A DNA stretch of 49,254 nt from Opitutia bacterium (GTDB taxonomy: Bacteria > Verrucomicrobiota > Verrucomicrobiia > Opitutales > Opitutaceae): the NCBI GenBank assembly GCA_947453695.1, contig CANGHW010000025.1, forward strand, positions 1-49,254, in the 5' to 3' direction. The translations under genes and the position numbers were made by a program. Numbering within the stretch: position 1 is the first letter of the stretch; every line of letters starts with the position of its first letter. The notes under the pieces are model-generated. The model made no database searches. It worked only from the letters and a program-made list of their open reading frames with translations, and was not told the DNA's origin. Shown here piece after piece: positions 16,484 through 26,500 of the stretch.

Positions 16484-18262
16484 ATGCGTCTCCTCCGACT
16501 GGTCGCCCCGCTCCTGAGCCTCGCCCTCGCCTCCCTCGCGTCTGCGCAAAGCAGTTTTACCCTCCGCAATCTCAACAACGCCGCCCCCGGCAATCTCCTC
16601 TGGAGCCTCGCCACCGGCGGCGGCACCATCGTCACAGTCGGTCAACCCGGCCGCATTCTCACGTCAACGGACGGCCTCTCGTGGGTGCCCCGCGTCTCCG
16701 GCACGACCGAGTGGCTCGTCGCCGTCGCCTATGGCGCAGGACAATTTGTGATCGTCGGCGAGAGCGGACGCGTGCTTCGCTCGCCCGACGGCATCACGTG
16801 GACGCCCGCAACCGGCGTCGGCACCACCACCCGCCTCAACGGCGTGCTCTACGCCGGCGGACGTTGGATCGCCGTCGGCGAGAGCGGCATCATTCTCACC
16901 TCCGCTGACGCCAATACTTGGGCGCCCGTCGCCAGTCCTGTCTCGAATCGCTGGCTCCACGGCATCGCCTATGGCGCCGGCACCTATTGCGTCGTCGGCC
17001 AGAGTGGCACGATCCTCACCTCGCCCGATGCGCGCACGTGGACGGTTCGCAACTCCACTACGACGCGCAACCTCGAGGTGGTCACCTTCATGAACAACTA
17101 CTTCACCGCCGTCGGTGAAGCCGGCGAGTGCCTCTTTGCGTATGCACCCGGCGGTGCTCCGTCCTGGATCAATCTCCCGCCCTACAAGCCACAGACCACC
17201 GCCAACCTCCGCGCCGTCGCCAGCGTCAACGGCAGCATCGTCGCCGTCACCGACGATGGCGTCGCCTATTCCACCCCCAATGTCTGCAACCTCTGGAACC
17301 GCATCCCAATTCCCGGCAATCCGTTCCTCAACGCCGTCGGCTTCTCGCAGGATACCTTCGTCCTGATCGGCATCGGCGAGCGCATCCTCCAATCGGAAGC
17401 CATCTACCACGGCCGCCTCGGCAATCTCTCCACGCGCGGCTCCGTCGGCGCCGGCGCCAACACCCTCATCGCCGGCGTCGTCGTGCGCGGCACCCAGCCG
17501 AAGCGCATGCTTATCCGCGCCGCCGGTCCCTCGCTGACCCAATTCGGTGTCACCGGCGCCCTCGACCGCCCCGAACTCACGCTATTCGACGCGACCGGTG
17601 CGCTCGTCGCCACCAACACCGGCTGGTCAACCGCTGCCAATGCCGCCCAAGTCCCCGCGGCCGCCCTCGCCTCCGGCGCCTTCGCCTTCTCCTCGGGTAG
17701 CGCCGACTCCGCACTCCTCGTCAGCCTCGCCCCCGGCAACTACACCGCGCAGGTCAACGGCGCCGGCGGCACCAGTGGCGTCACGTTGATCGAGACCTAC
17801 GACCTGGAGAACCCCGCCACGATGCAATCGCGCCTCGTCAACATTTCCAGTCGCGGCCTCGTCGGCGCCGGCCAGAACATCATCATCCCCGGTGTCGCCA
17901 TCAACGGCTCCTCCGCGCGCCTCCTCCTCGTGCGCGCCGTCGGCCCCAGCCTCGGCCAGTTCGGCGTCGCCGGCACAATCGCCAATCCGCAAATCACCGT
18001 CACCCGCGCCCAGGGCTCAAGCAACGTGTTGGTCGCAACCAACGACGACTGGAACACCCAGAACTCCAGCACCGTCTTCACCGCCGCCGACGTCCGCGAA
18101 TACACCTCGCGCGCCGCCGCCTTCGCCCTGCTGGAAAACAGCCGCGACGCCGCGCTCATCCTCTCCACCTCGACCAACGTCAACTACACGATCCAAGTCT
18201 CCGGCGTCGGCGGCGACACCGGCGTGGCCCTCGTGGAAGTCTACGACGTGACCGATCTCTGA
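16484..18262 (+). CDS. Secreted beta-propeller protein with paired C-terminal repeat
   Basis: A 592-residue exported protein. Signal peptide 1-21 (MRLLRLVAPLLSLALASLAS, then A). Residues about 22-305 form propeller repeats (GRILTSTDGLSW, FVIVGESGRVLRSPDGITW, WIAVGESGIILTSADANTW, YCVVGQSGTILTSPDARTW), very regular at about 40-45 residues. Two C-terminal repeats follow (about 309-447 and 448-592: NLSTRGSVGAGANTLI, NISSRGLVGAGQNIIIPGV, each with a VGPSLxQFGV-like core). It lacks the Ig and delta-60 middle of its upstream neighbour but is otherwise collinear with it, which suggests duplication. Start: ATG 16484, at the signal peptide. It follows the neighbour by 62 bp, probably in one transcript. 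Function unknown; adhesive or ligand-binding roles are plausible. Confidence 0.83.
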   Translation: MRLLRLVAPLLSLALASLASAQSSFTLRNLNNAAPGNLLWSLATGGGTIVTVGQPGRILTSTDGLSWVPRVSGTTEWLVAVAYGAGQFVIVGESGRVLRSPDGITWTPATGVGTTTRLNGVLYAGGRWIAVGESGIILTSADANTWAPVASPVSNRWLHGIAYGAGTYCVVGQSGTILTSPDARTWTVRNSTTTRNLEVVTFMNNYFTAVGEAGECLFAYAPGGAPSWINLPPYKPQTTANLRAVASVNGSIVAVTDDGVAYSTPNVCNLWNRIPIPGNPFLNAVGFSQDTFVLIGIGERILQSEAIYHGRLGNLSTRGSVGAGANTLIAGVVVRGTQPKRMLIRAAGPSLTQFGVTGALDRPELTLFDATGALVATNTGWSTAANAAQVPAAALASGAFAFSSGSADSALLVSLAPGNYTAQVNGAGGTSGVTLIETYDLENPATMQSRLVNISSRGLVGAGQNIIIPGVAINGSSARLLLVRAVGPSLGQFGVAGTIANPQITVTRAQGSSNVLVATNDDWNTQNSSTVFTAADVREYTSRAAAFALLENSRDAALILSTSTNVNYTIQVSGVGGDTGVALVEVYDVTDL

Positions 18263-18351
18263 GCATCCTTCAACTCACGTGCGCACCTGGGAGCACCGAG
18301 TTCCAGCTCGGCCAATCCTCGCTCACCGCCCCCCGTTTCACCCCATCTCCC

Positions 18352-19038
18352 TCACTCCTCGGCTCCACCTACGCTCAGCGATTTTCCATTATCCTTCGCG
18401 CCGAGCTTTAAAATGAACGGTGCCGCCACCTTGGACCACTGCTCGGCCTTCGAATAACTCGCCGCTCCATCGGCCCAGCACGAGCGCAACATGTCGGTAT
18501 CGATCACCCCCGGGTTCAGCGGCACCGCCGCCATACCTTTGGGCAATTCCTCGGCGAGTGCCTTGGTGAGGCCTTCGATGGCCCACTTCGACATGCAGTA
18601 GCTCGCGACCTCGGGTGCGACACTGCGACCCCAGCCGGAACTGAAATTCACAATCACGCCTTTCTTCTTCGCGACCATGGCCGGCACGAAGTGGCGGATT
18701 ACGTTCTGCACGCCCCGGATATTGGCATCGACGAGCTTTGTAAACTCGCGGTCGTCCTGCTCCCAAAGCGGCGCGAGCCGGTTCATGACCGCCGCATTGT
18801 TGATCAGCAGATCGGGCGGACTATCGTTCTCCAGAATCTTCGCCGCCCAGATCGAGACTTTGCTATCGAGCCCTACATCCAGCACCGAAAAATCGTGCGG
18901 TGCGCCATGCGTCATGCGCAGGTCGAAAATGGCATCACCGGAGCGCCCGCAGCCGAGCACGGTGTGACCGCCCTTGATAAATTCCTCCGCCAACGCGCGC
19001 CCAAGACCACGCGTCACTCCCGTCAGAACAATTTTCAT
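18352..19038 (-). CDS. Short-chain dehydrogenase/reductase (SDR)
   Basis: A 228-residue classical SDR. It has the nucleotide-binding motif TGVTRGLG (residues 6-13), the NNAAV motif, a catalytic serine region (VNFSSGWGRS) and the active-site YCMSK (Tyr-x-x-x-Lys). NPGVIDTDM is the usual segment after the active site. Start: ATG 19038, where the Rossmann motif begins; 12 extra codons upstream would be out of character. The substrate is not predictable. It stands alone on the minus strand, convergent with the propeller genes, with a palindrome upstream at 19062-19082. Confidence 0.9.
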   Translation of the reverse strand: MKIVLTGVTRGLGRALAEEFIKGGHTVLGCGRSGDAIFDLRMTHGAPHDFSVLDVGLDSKVSIWAAKILENDSPPDLLINNAAVMNRLAPLWEQDDREFTKLVDANIRGVQNVIRHFVPAMVAKKKGVIVNFSSGWGRSVAPEVASYCMSKWAIEGLTKALAEELPKGMAAVPLNPGVIDTDMLRSCWADGAASYSKAEQWSKVAAPFILKLGAKDNGKSLSVGGAEE

Positions 19039-19061
19039 GGCCCACATGTAGGAGCCTGACC

Positions 19062-19082
19062 GCCCGCGATGCAATCGCGGGC
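19062..19082. repeat. REP-like palindrome upstream of the SDR gene
   Basis: The arms GCCCGCGAT (19062-19070) and ATCGCGGGC (19074-19082) pair perfectly over a 3-nt loop. A smaller GTAG-CTAC pair follows at 19086-19100. It lies between the starts of the SDR gene and the end of exbD. It is best read as an intergenic repetitive element; a terminator for exbBD is less likely because no T run follows. Confidence 0.5.
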
Positions 19083-19120
19083 GCTGTAGCGACGCTCTAC
19101 GACCGCCGGCCCATGACCCA

Positions 19121-19522
19121 CTACCGGCTCTGCAAACTAAACTTGTTCAGGCCCGACTTGCGGCAGGCATCCATCACAAAGGCCAACTTCTTCAACTGGG
19201 TCGTCTCGTCGGCCTTGATGAGCACCGGGATGTCGCGATCAACCTTCTTCACCTCTTCGAGCAACGTGATCAGCTGCGCGTCGGTGATGGACTTGCCGTT
19301 GAAGGTCACGGTGCCGTCCTTGTCGATGCCGATGGTGACGGTGCCCTTGAACTCGTTCTTACCCGCGGTCTCGACCTTAGGCAGCGTGATGTTGAGGGTC
19401 GTGGTCGAACGGGCCTGCATCGTGACGTAAGCGAAGAGCACGAGCATCACGAGGACGTCGATCAAGGGCACGAGCGGCAGCTCGGGCCGCGTGCGCTTTT
19501 TTCGGCCGGCGAGCAGGCTCAT
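19121..19522 (-). CDS. exbD: Biopolymer transport protein ExbD/TolR family
   Basis: A 133-residue inner-membrane protein with a short cytoplasmic basic N terminus, one membrane helix (LVPLIDVLVMLVLFAYVTM) containing the conserved aspartate of the proton channel, and a periplasmic domain (about 45-133). With ExbB it uses the proton motive force to energise TonB (or TolA-type) proteins, and so the two receptors at 6-12 kb could depend on it or on a homologue. Its ATG overlaps the exbB stop by 4 bp (19519-19522). No tonB gene is next to it. Confidence 0.92.
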   Translation of the reverse strand: MSLLAGRKKRTRPELPLVPLIDVLVMLVLFAYVTMQARSTTTLNITLPKVETAGKNEFKGTVTIGIDKDGTVTFNGKSITDAQLITLLEEVKKVDRDIPVLIKADETTQLKKLAFVMDACRKSGLNKFSLQSR

Positions 19523-20139
19523 GACTTCGCCACGGGGGCCGCCGGAGCCGTGTTCGCCGTCGACGCCTGGCGCGCCAGCACGCGCTCCAACAGCAGGTCG
19601 AGGTGTGCCGTGCGTTTCTCAATCATGCGCTGCAGAAATCCACTGCCCACCAGTGCCGGCAGCGCAATGCAGAGACCCAACACCGTGGCCGAGAGGGCAT
19701 AACCGACGCTCTCGGTGAACTGGACCGGATCCGGCATGCGCGTCTGCGGATCGACGACCGAGAAAGCTCCGAGGAGACCGGTCACCGTGCCAATGAGGCC
19801 GATCAGCGGGGCCGCGGCATAAATCGTGTCGAGGTAGCTGATGCCCCGCTCCATCTTGATCACCTCGAGGCGGGCATAGGCCTTGGTCGCTTCTTGGTCG
19901 CCGGCATGATTGGCGGCAAACTCCAATATCCGCCCCAGCGAGGATCGCCGATCGCCCGCGGACGCACGCCCCTCAATCACCGCCTCCGAAAGGTGCTCCG
20001 GAATGACCGCCGACTGGCGCAGCGCATACCAGCGCTCGATGATGATAAACGTCGCGATGACGGAGCAGAGCCCAAGAGGGTAAATCAGAAGGCCGGCTTC
20101 GCGAACGATGCGCGCAAAGTCAATGGATGCGAAAAACAT
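19519..20139 (-). CDS. exbB: MotA/TolQ/ExbB proton channel family protein
   Basis: A 206-residue inner-membrane protein with three hydrophobic segments: about 15-35 (GLLIYPLGLCSVIATFIII), about 108-130 (AAPLIGLIGTVTGLLGAF) and about 145-168 (VGYALSATVLGLCIALPAL). The order and the GLIGTVTGLLGAF signature are those of ExbB/TolQ. It forms the channel complex with the downstream ExbD, to which it is coupled by a 4-bp overlap. Start: ATG 20139. The region upstream (20140-20326) has no other recognisable gene. The two genes make a minimal exbBD operon. Confidence 0.92.
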   Translation of the reverse strand: MFFASIDFARIVREAGLLIYPLGLCSVIATFIIIERWYALRQSAVIPEHLSEAVIEGRASAGDRRSSLGRILEFAANHAGDQEATKAYARLEVIKMERGISYLDTIYAAAPLIGLIGTVTGLLGAFSVVDPQTRMPDPVQFTESVGYALSATVLGLCIALPALVGSGFLQRMIEKRTAHLDLLLERVLARQASTANTAPAAPVAKS

Positions 20140-20326
20140 GGAAGATGAATGAAGGAGACGCGGACAGAGTTCAATTGTTCACAAAAAAACCGCCAGAGCC
20201 GAATTTTGTCCGCCCTCGCAGCCGGAATATCGCTTCGGCAGCTCTATCTCAAGCCGCCGAAGGGCGCTGCTCGCGGAGGAGCGCGTTGACCTCAACACGC
20301 TCCATCCCGAGGCCACTCCGGGTGGC

Positions 20327-20929
20327 TCACGCCGCCAGATACGGCAACTTGGCCGCAGTGGCCTTCACGGCCGGCACGCCGTCGATGAGCTCGCCGATGG
20401 CATCCCAGCGACCATTGACCAAAGCATCGCGCGCGGAGTCGCGTTGGGTGATCTTGATCTTGTCGCCACCGAAACGCACCTCAAGAGCTGCGACATCGAC
20501 CACGACTTCGATCGCCGGGTTCTTTTCGATCGCCGCCGCAACCTTCGCGATATCCTCGCGGGCCGCATTGACACAGGGAATGCCGAGCGTCGTCGAGTTG
20601 CCAAAGAAGATCTCTGCGAAATTCTCCGCGATGACTGCGCGGAAACCCGCCTTGTGAATCGCCTGGGGCGCATGCTCGCGCGAGGAGCCACAGCCGAAAT
20701 TGGCCCCGGTGAGGAGGATCTTCGCGCCCTTGTGCTCGGGCTTGTCGATCGGGTGACCGGTCGGGACGCCCTCGGGCGTGTGGCGCACGTCGAAGAAGAG
20801 AAACTCGCCGAGTCCGTCGAACACCACGCACTTCATGAAGCGCGCGGGGATGATGCGGTCGGTGTCGATATCGTTACCGGGGACGTAAACGCCGCGACCG
20901 GAAACCTGGGTGATTTTTTCAAGAGCCAT
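20327..20929 (-). CDS. leuD: 3-isopropylmalate dehydratase small subunit
   Basis: A 200-residue subunit of isopropylmalate isomerase (leucine synthesis; 2-isopropylmalate to 3-isopropylmalate). It has the swivel-domain signature GANFGCGSSREHAPQAI and the N-terminal VYVPGNDIDTDRIIPARFM. The length is normal. It is transcribed after leuC; the 111-bp gap between them holds a palindromic repeat (20949-21018), so the two may still share a transcript. The leader has no Shine-Dalgarno sequence: the bases before ATG 20929 are CT-rich followed by AAA. Confidence 0.96.
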   Translation of the reverse strand: MALEKITQVSGRGVYVPGNDIDTDRIIPARFMKCVVFDGLGEFLFFDVRHTPEGVPTGHPIDKPEHKGAKILLTGANFGCGSSREHAPQAIHKAGFRAVIAENFAEIFFGNSTTLGIPCVNAAREDIAKVAAAIEKNPAIEVVVDVAALEVRFGGDKIKITQRDSARDALVNGRWDAIGELIDGVPAVKATAAKLPYLAA

Positions 20930-20948
20930 TTTAGAGAGAGGTTAGTTG

Positions 20949-21018
20949 AACCACGAGATACCCGAACCACACAAAATTCAGAGTGATCGGTTTCGTGTAT
21001 TTCGTGTGTTTCGTGGTT
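20949..21018. repeat. Palindromic intergenic repeat of the AACCACGA...CGTGGTT type
   Basis: A 70-bp imperfect inverted repeat. The left arm begins AACCACGAGATACCCGAACC and the right arm ends TTTCGTGTGTTTCGTGGTT; each is close to the other's reverse complement. Read through on the minus strand it gives the peptide NHETHEIHETDH, a hallmark of a short repeat found many times in genomes of Verrucomicrobia and other phyla. It is non-coding and lies between leuC and leuD. Confidence 0.75.
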
Positions 21019-21040
21019 AATCGATTGGGTGGTTCGAGAC

Positions 21041-22456
21041 TCAGTTGTTGACCGCGAAGACCTCGCGGGCATCCGCGACCGAACCCGTGACCGCGGCAGC
21101 CGCGACCATCACCGGACTCATCAACACGGTGCGACCCGTGATTGAGCCTTGGCGGCCCTTAAAGTTGCGATTGGACGATGAAGCACAGAGCTCATCGCCG
21201 ATGAGTTTGTCGGGATTCATCGCAAGGCACATCGAGCAGCCGGCGGCGCGCCACTCGAAGCCAGCCTCGGCGAGGATCTTGTCGAGCCCGAGCTTCTCGC
21301 ATTGGAGCGCCACGATCTGCGAGCCGGGCACCGCGATGGCGCGCACGCCCGGGGCGACCTTGCGGCCTTTGATGTATTTCGCGACCTCCTGAAAATCCGA
21401 GAGGCGGCCGTTCGTGCATGAGCCAAGGAAGGCGACGTTGATCTTCGTCCCCTTGATCGGCTGGCCCGCGGGCAGCTTCATATAAGCGAGCGCCTCGATG
21501 ATGCCGGCCTTCTCGTCGTCCGAGGTCGCCTTCGTCGGATCGGGCACGTTCTCGGTGATCGAAATGCCCTGACCGGGATTGATGCCCCACGTGACCGTCG
21601 GTGCGATATCCGCCGCGTCGATTTTGACGACATCGTCGTAACGGCAGCCCGCATCGCTCGCGAAGCTCTTCCAGTTGGCGACCGCCGCGTCCCATGCCGC
21701 GCCCGTGGGCGAGTAGGGCCGGCCCTTGAGGTAGGCAAACGTGGTCTCATCGGGATTGACGTAGCCGACGCGCGCGCCGCCCTCGATGGACATATTGCAC
21801 ACGGTCATGCGCTCTTCCATCGTGAAGCCGTCGAACACCGAGCCGGCATATTCGTAGGCGAAGCCCGTGCCGCCGTTCACGCCGAGGACGCGGATGATGT
21901 GAAGAATCACGTCCTTCGCATAAACACCCGCACGGAGCTTTCCGTTTACCTCGATGCGACGGACCTTCAGCGCGCCAAGCGCCATCGTCTGCGTCGCGAG
22001 CACGTCGCGCACCTGACTCGTGCCGATGCCAAACGCAATTGCACCAAACGCGCCGTGCGTAGAGGTATGCGAGTCTCCGCAGGCGATCGTCGTGCCAGGC
22101 TGCGTGATGCCCTGCTCCGGTCCGACGATGTGCACGATACCCTGCTTGCCCGTCGCGCGGTCGAAGAACGTGACGCCGAACTGCGCACAATTCTTCCGCA
22201 ACTCATCCATCATGGCCTGCGCGAGCGGATCCTTGTAGGGCTCCACCAACTCGTTCGTCGGGACGATGTGGTCCACCGTCGCAAACGTGCGATGTGGCAT
22301 GAGGACCTTGAGGCCGAGATCACGTAGCATTCCGAAGGCCTGCGGCGAGGTGACTTCGTGGATCAGGTGCGTGCCGATGAGGAGCTGTGTCTGGCCGTTG
22401 GCCAGCTTGCGGACGGAGTGAGCGTCCCAGACTTTTTCGAAGAGTGATTTGGGCAT
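21041..22456 (-). CDS. leuC: 3-isopropylmalate dehydratase large subunit
   Basis: A 471-residue aconitase-family catalytic subunit. Family motifs include [20 protein letters not shown] near residue 135, [10 protein letters not shown] near residue 355 (first cluster cysteine) and [15 protein letters not shown] near residue 410 (the CxxC pair), so the three ligands of the 4Fe-4S cluster are all present. Start: ATG 22456 ([13 protein letters not shown]), the usual LeuC N terminus; 20 additional codons are open upstream but include no conserved sequence. Divergent to a LysR-type regulator gene 120 bp away, which may control it. Works with LeuD downstream. Confidence 0.96.
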   Translation of the reverse strand: MPKSLFEKVWDAHSVRKLANGQTQLLIGTHLIHEVTSPQAFGMLRDLGLKVLMPHRTFATVDHIVPTNELVEPYKDPLAQAMMDELRKNCAQFGVTFFDRATGKQGIVHIVGPEQGITQPGTTIACGDSHTSTHGAFGAIAFGIGTSQVRDVLATQTMALGALKVRRIEVNGKLRAGVYAKDVILHIIRVLGVNGGTGFAYEYAGSVFDGFTMEERMTVCNMSIEGGARVGYVNPDETTFAYLKGRPYSPTGAAWDAAVANWKSFASDAGCRYDDVVKIDAADIAPTVTWGINPGQGISITENVPDPTKATSDDEKAGIIEALAYMKLPAGQPIKGTKINVAFLGSCTNGRLSDFQEVAKYIKGRKVAPGVRAIAVPGSQIVALQCEKLGLDKILAEAGFEWRAAGCSMCLAMNPDKLIGDELCASSSNRNFKGRQGSITGRTVLMSPVMVAAAAVTGSVADAREVFAVNN

Positions 22457-22487
22457 GTGAGGAAAGGTTTCGGGCTGTGTTCGTATA

Positions 22488-22518
22488 AATTGTAGGGCCG
22501 GGTTTATCCCCGCCAATT
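22488..22518. repeat. Imperfect palindrome in the leuC-lysR intergenic region
   Basis: AATTG at 22488-22492 and CAATT at 22514-22518 flank a GGGCCGGG / TCCCCGCC core with a TTTAT-type loop. The form (TAGGGC-rich arm, GGGTTTATCCCC centre) is that of a REP-like intergenic element; a binding site for the LysR protein is the alternative. It lies between the divergent starts of leuC and the regulator. Confidence 0.4.
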
Positions 22519-22576
22519 ACCAACAAATCTACCAGAATCTTGCCATAACAGGGAAATACTCATTTCGCTTTCTGTG

Positions 22577-23482
22577 ATGCCGGCTGAGTATCAGTTCCCT
22601 TTTGAACTCCGTCACCTCGTTTACTTCCGCGAGGTCGCCCGTCAGCTCCATTTCCGAAAGGCCGCTGAGACCCTCGGCGTCGCCCAGCCCGCGCTCAGCC
22701 GAGCCGTGGCTCAGCTCGAAACTGCCCTCAACGCCGACCTCCTCAATCGCACCCGTCGCGGCGTCGAGGTCACCCCGGCCGGCCGGCTCCTCCTGGACCG
22801 CATCGAGCCCCAACTTCGCGCTCTCGCCATGCTGCCCGCGGAACTGCAAGCGCTCGCCGAGGGCCAAGTCGGCCATGTGCGCGTTGCCTTCACCGGTCTT
22901 GCGATGGCCACCGTGCTCCCGCCGATCATCCGCGAGTTTCACCGCCGCCACCCGAAGATCCGCCTCGAGCTCACCGAGTCGCCCACCTCCGCCCAACTCG
23001 CCGCGCTCCTCGCCGGCGACATCGCGTGCGGCTTCTTCCATCCCGACGCAGCCACGCCCGGAGTGCGCACCCACGTCCTTCTCCGCGAGCGCAACGGGAT
23101 CCTTCTCCCCGCCGCGCACCCGTTGGCGAAAACCGCTACACTCCGCCTGCGCGATCTCGCTGCAACGCCCTTCGTGCTTTTCCCGCGCACGCACAACCCT
23201 GGCTTCTACGACCGCATCCTCGCCGCGTTTGCGAGTGCCGGCATCACCCCACGCATCGCCGAGGAAGTCTGGCCGCGCGCCAACGGCATCGGCCTCGTGC
23301 GCGCCGGCCTCGGCGCGACGTTCATGACGCCCTCAGAGGCGCGCCATCTACCGCCTGAAATCTCCTTTCACCCGCTCACCGGCCCCGCCCCCGAGAGCCG
23401 CCTCGTGCTCGGCTGGCGCCAGTCCATCCCACCCGATCCCGCGCTCACCGCATTCCTGACCATCGCCGGAGCGATCACGTGA
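22577..23482 (+). CDS. LysR family transcriptional regulator
   Basis: A 301-residue regulator. The N-terminal winged helix-turn-helix is canonical ([20 protein letters not shown], then [20 protein letters not shown]). A substrate-binding domain follows (about 90-295: [20 protein letters not shown] onward). Start: ATG 22577; a GTG one codon earlier is equally in frame. It is divergent to leuC with 120 bp between the starts, the usual layout for a LysR regulator and its target, so regulation of leucine synthesis is possible but unproven. The effector is unknown. The downstream gene, a hybrid kinase, lies 70 bp away on the same strand. Confidence 0.92.
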   Translation: MPAEYQFPFELRHLVYFREVARQLHFRKAAETLGVAQPALSRAVAQLETALNADLLNRTRRGVEVTPAGRLLLDRIEPQLRALAMLPAELQALAEGQVGHVRVAFTGLAMATVLPPIIREFHRRHPKIRLELTESPTSAQLAALLAGDIACGFFHPDAATPGVRTHVLLRERNGILLPAAHPLAKTATLRLRDLAATPFVLFPRTHNPGFYDRILAAFASAGITPRIAEEVWPRANGIGLVRAGLGATFMTPSEARHLPPEISFHPLTGPAPESRLVLGWRQSIPPDPALTAFLTIAGAIT

Positions 23483-23552
23483 CCTACGCAAACGTGCGTA
23501 TACCTCAGTCGGGCCGTTGACTCACCCGCCCCCGCCTCGGCAGTTTCGGAGC

Positions 23553-26500
23553 ATGCCCACGCGCGTCCTGCCCCGCTGGCTGGCCTTGGCTGTAGCCGTC
23601 TTTACTGCGTGCGTCCTTGCGCCCCCCGGACGCACCGCCGAGGCCGACGAGCGCGGCCTGCCCCTCGTCCGCGCCTATGGCCGACTCGAGCACAAAGCCC
23701 ACGCGCTCTTCCACGCCCCACTCGTCACCCCCGATGGGCTCTACTACGCCGGCAATCAGCTCGCGCTAATGGAGTTCGATGGCCGCACCTGGCGTATTCT
23801 GAAAATACCCCCGACCTACACGCGCGCCCTCGCCCTCGGTCCCGATGGAAATTTCTACGTCGGCGACGAAGACCAGCTCGGCGTCTTCCCGCCCCCGGGC
23901 AACACCGATCCCGTTTACCGCTCGCTGCTCGACCGCGTCCCAGCCGATGCGAAGCCCTTCGGATCTGTCCGTGATGTCGTCACGTGGCACGGCGACGTAT
24001 ACTTCGCCACCGACAAAAACATCCTTCGCTACGATCTCGCCGACCAGTCCTTCCGCGTCTGGCCGCTCACCGGTAAGTTCCGCAACCGTCTCTCCGCTAT
24101 CGGCGACCGCCTCATTCTTCACCGCCGCGGCGAAGGGCTCGACGAACTGGTAAATGATGCCTGGCAACCGCTCTCCCGCGACCCCGCCTTCGCCGCTGCG
24201 GGCACCAACGGCTTCGTCATCGCCGGCACTCCCGCCACCCGCGAACTCCTCGTCGGCCTCGCTACGCGTGGTCTCTTTCGCCTCCTCCCCGACGGCACGC
24301 TCGCGCCGTGGCGCACCGGCGCCGATTCCATCCTCGCACGCACCCAGCTCCTCACCGCCCTCCGCCTCAACGACGGCGCCATCGCTATCGGCACCGAGAG
24401 CGAAGGCCTCGTCATCCTCTCCGCCGAGGGAAAGTTCGAGCGCCAGATTTCCCGCGAGAGCGGCCTACCGCACGCCACGGTTTTCGCCCTCGCCGAAGAC
24501 CGTGACGGCGGCCTTTGGGCCAGCACCAACAGCGGCCCCGCGCGCGTCAATTGGCGCTCGGCCGCCACATGGTTCGATCACCGCAACTCCGGCCTCACCG
24601 ATGCCGCTGCCGCCGACTTCACGCGTCACGACGGTGTGTTCCACTACCTCAGCGCCGACGGCCTCTACCGCCTCCTTCCCTCAGATGATCCGCGCCGCCC
24701 CGCCCGCTTCGAACGCGATCCGCGCGTAGGAGTCCAAGTCCGGCTCACCTCGCTCCTCTCCCATCCCGGTGGGCTACTGCTGGCCAGCGCCGCCGGACTC
24801 CAACGCCTCAGCCACGCAGGTCTCGAACTCCTCGCCGCCGTCCCCGACGGTCTGAAATCTCTCGCCGCCTCCAAGTCCCAACCCAATCGCATCTACTTCG
24901 CCACCGACCGTGGCGTCGGAACGGGCACCTTTGCCCCCGACGGCACATGGCGCACCGAGGGCGATATCCCCGGCATCACCGGCGAGTGCGAAGACACCAT
25001 CGAGGCACCGGACGGCACGCTCTGGGTCAGCACTGTCAGCCGCGGCGTCTATCGCGTCACCCGCCCCACCGGAGCCACGGATTGGCGCCAAGCTACGGCG
25101 CAACTCCTCTCCACCAGCGCCGGCCTACCTGAGGGCCACTCGTTGATTTTCCTCTGGGAAACCGGCTTCGGCCTCCACTTCGACACCGCGAAAGGCCTCT
25201 ACCGCTCCGAACCCACGACCACACGTTTCGTTGCCGACACCGCGCTCACCGCGTGGGAGCCGCGCTCGATGGTCCTCAATCCCGTCGCCGGCGGCGCGCC
25301 CGGTGAGCTGTGGACCAACGGCCTCCTGACCGACTACAAAACCAAGGAAGTTCCCTACCCGCTCCTTCGCATACGCCGCACTGCCACTGGCGCCATCGAG
25401 CCCACGCCGATGCCCGACGAAATTCACGAACTCTTCGCCGGCTCGGGCGCGCGCCGCATCTTCTGGGAACCCGGCCCCGACGGCGCCGGCATCGTCTGGG
25501 GCAAAGGCGAACTCGGCCTCGTGCGCCTCGAGATCGGGCGCCTAATCAATCGTCGCCGCGCCTCCGCTCCGCTCATCCGCGATGTCTCCGCCGAGGGCCG
25601 CACCGTCTCTCTGCCCACCGCGGGTCCCGTCGACCTCGCCCTTCGTTTCTCACCGGCTCCGATCACGATCACCTTTGCGTCGGGCCGCTTTGGCGCGCCC
25701 GAGTTCGAACGCTTCCAAACGCGCCTCGTCGGCTTCAACGATGAGTGGAGCCCGCCCACCCGCCGCAACGACGCGAGCTTCACCAACCTTGAGCGCGGCC
25801 CCTTCGTCTTCGAGGTCCGTGGCATCGACCCGCAAGGCCGTCCCGGTCCCAGTGCGAGTCTCACCCTCCGTGTCGCTCCGCCGTGGCCCCGCAGCAACCT
25901 CGCTTACGCGCTTTACGCCCTCGCTGCGATCGGTGCCATCGCAAGCTTCATCCGCTGGCGCCTACACCATGCCGAGCGCGAGCGCGCCCGGCTCGAAAAA
26001 CTTGTCGCCGATCGCACCGCCGAGCTCGCCGTAGCCAAGGAGCAGGCCGAGTCCGCCAACCGCGCCAAGAGCGCCTTCCTAGCCAACATGAGCCACGAGT
26101 TGCGCACGCCGCTCAACGGCGTCATCGGCTACGCGCAGGTGCTCATGAATGACCGCGAGCTCACCACGAAAAACCGCGAGCGCCTCCGCGTGGTCCAGAC
26201 CAGCGGCGAACACCTCCTGCGGATGATCAACGAGGTTCTCGACTTCTCCAAAATCGAAGCCGGCAAGCTCGAGCTCCGCCCTGCGCCGTTTCATCTCCCT
26301 CAACTCCTCCGCGACATCGCCGCCGCCCTCAGCCAGCGCGCCGAGCAGAAGGAACTCACCTTCCACTTCGAGCCCGCCGCCGATCTTCCTGAACTTGTTA
26401 TTGGCGATTCCCTCAAGCTCAGGCAGGTCCTCGACAACCTCCTGGGCAACGCCATCAAGTTCACCACCGCCGGCAGCATCACGCTCCGCGTCACCCGCAC

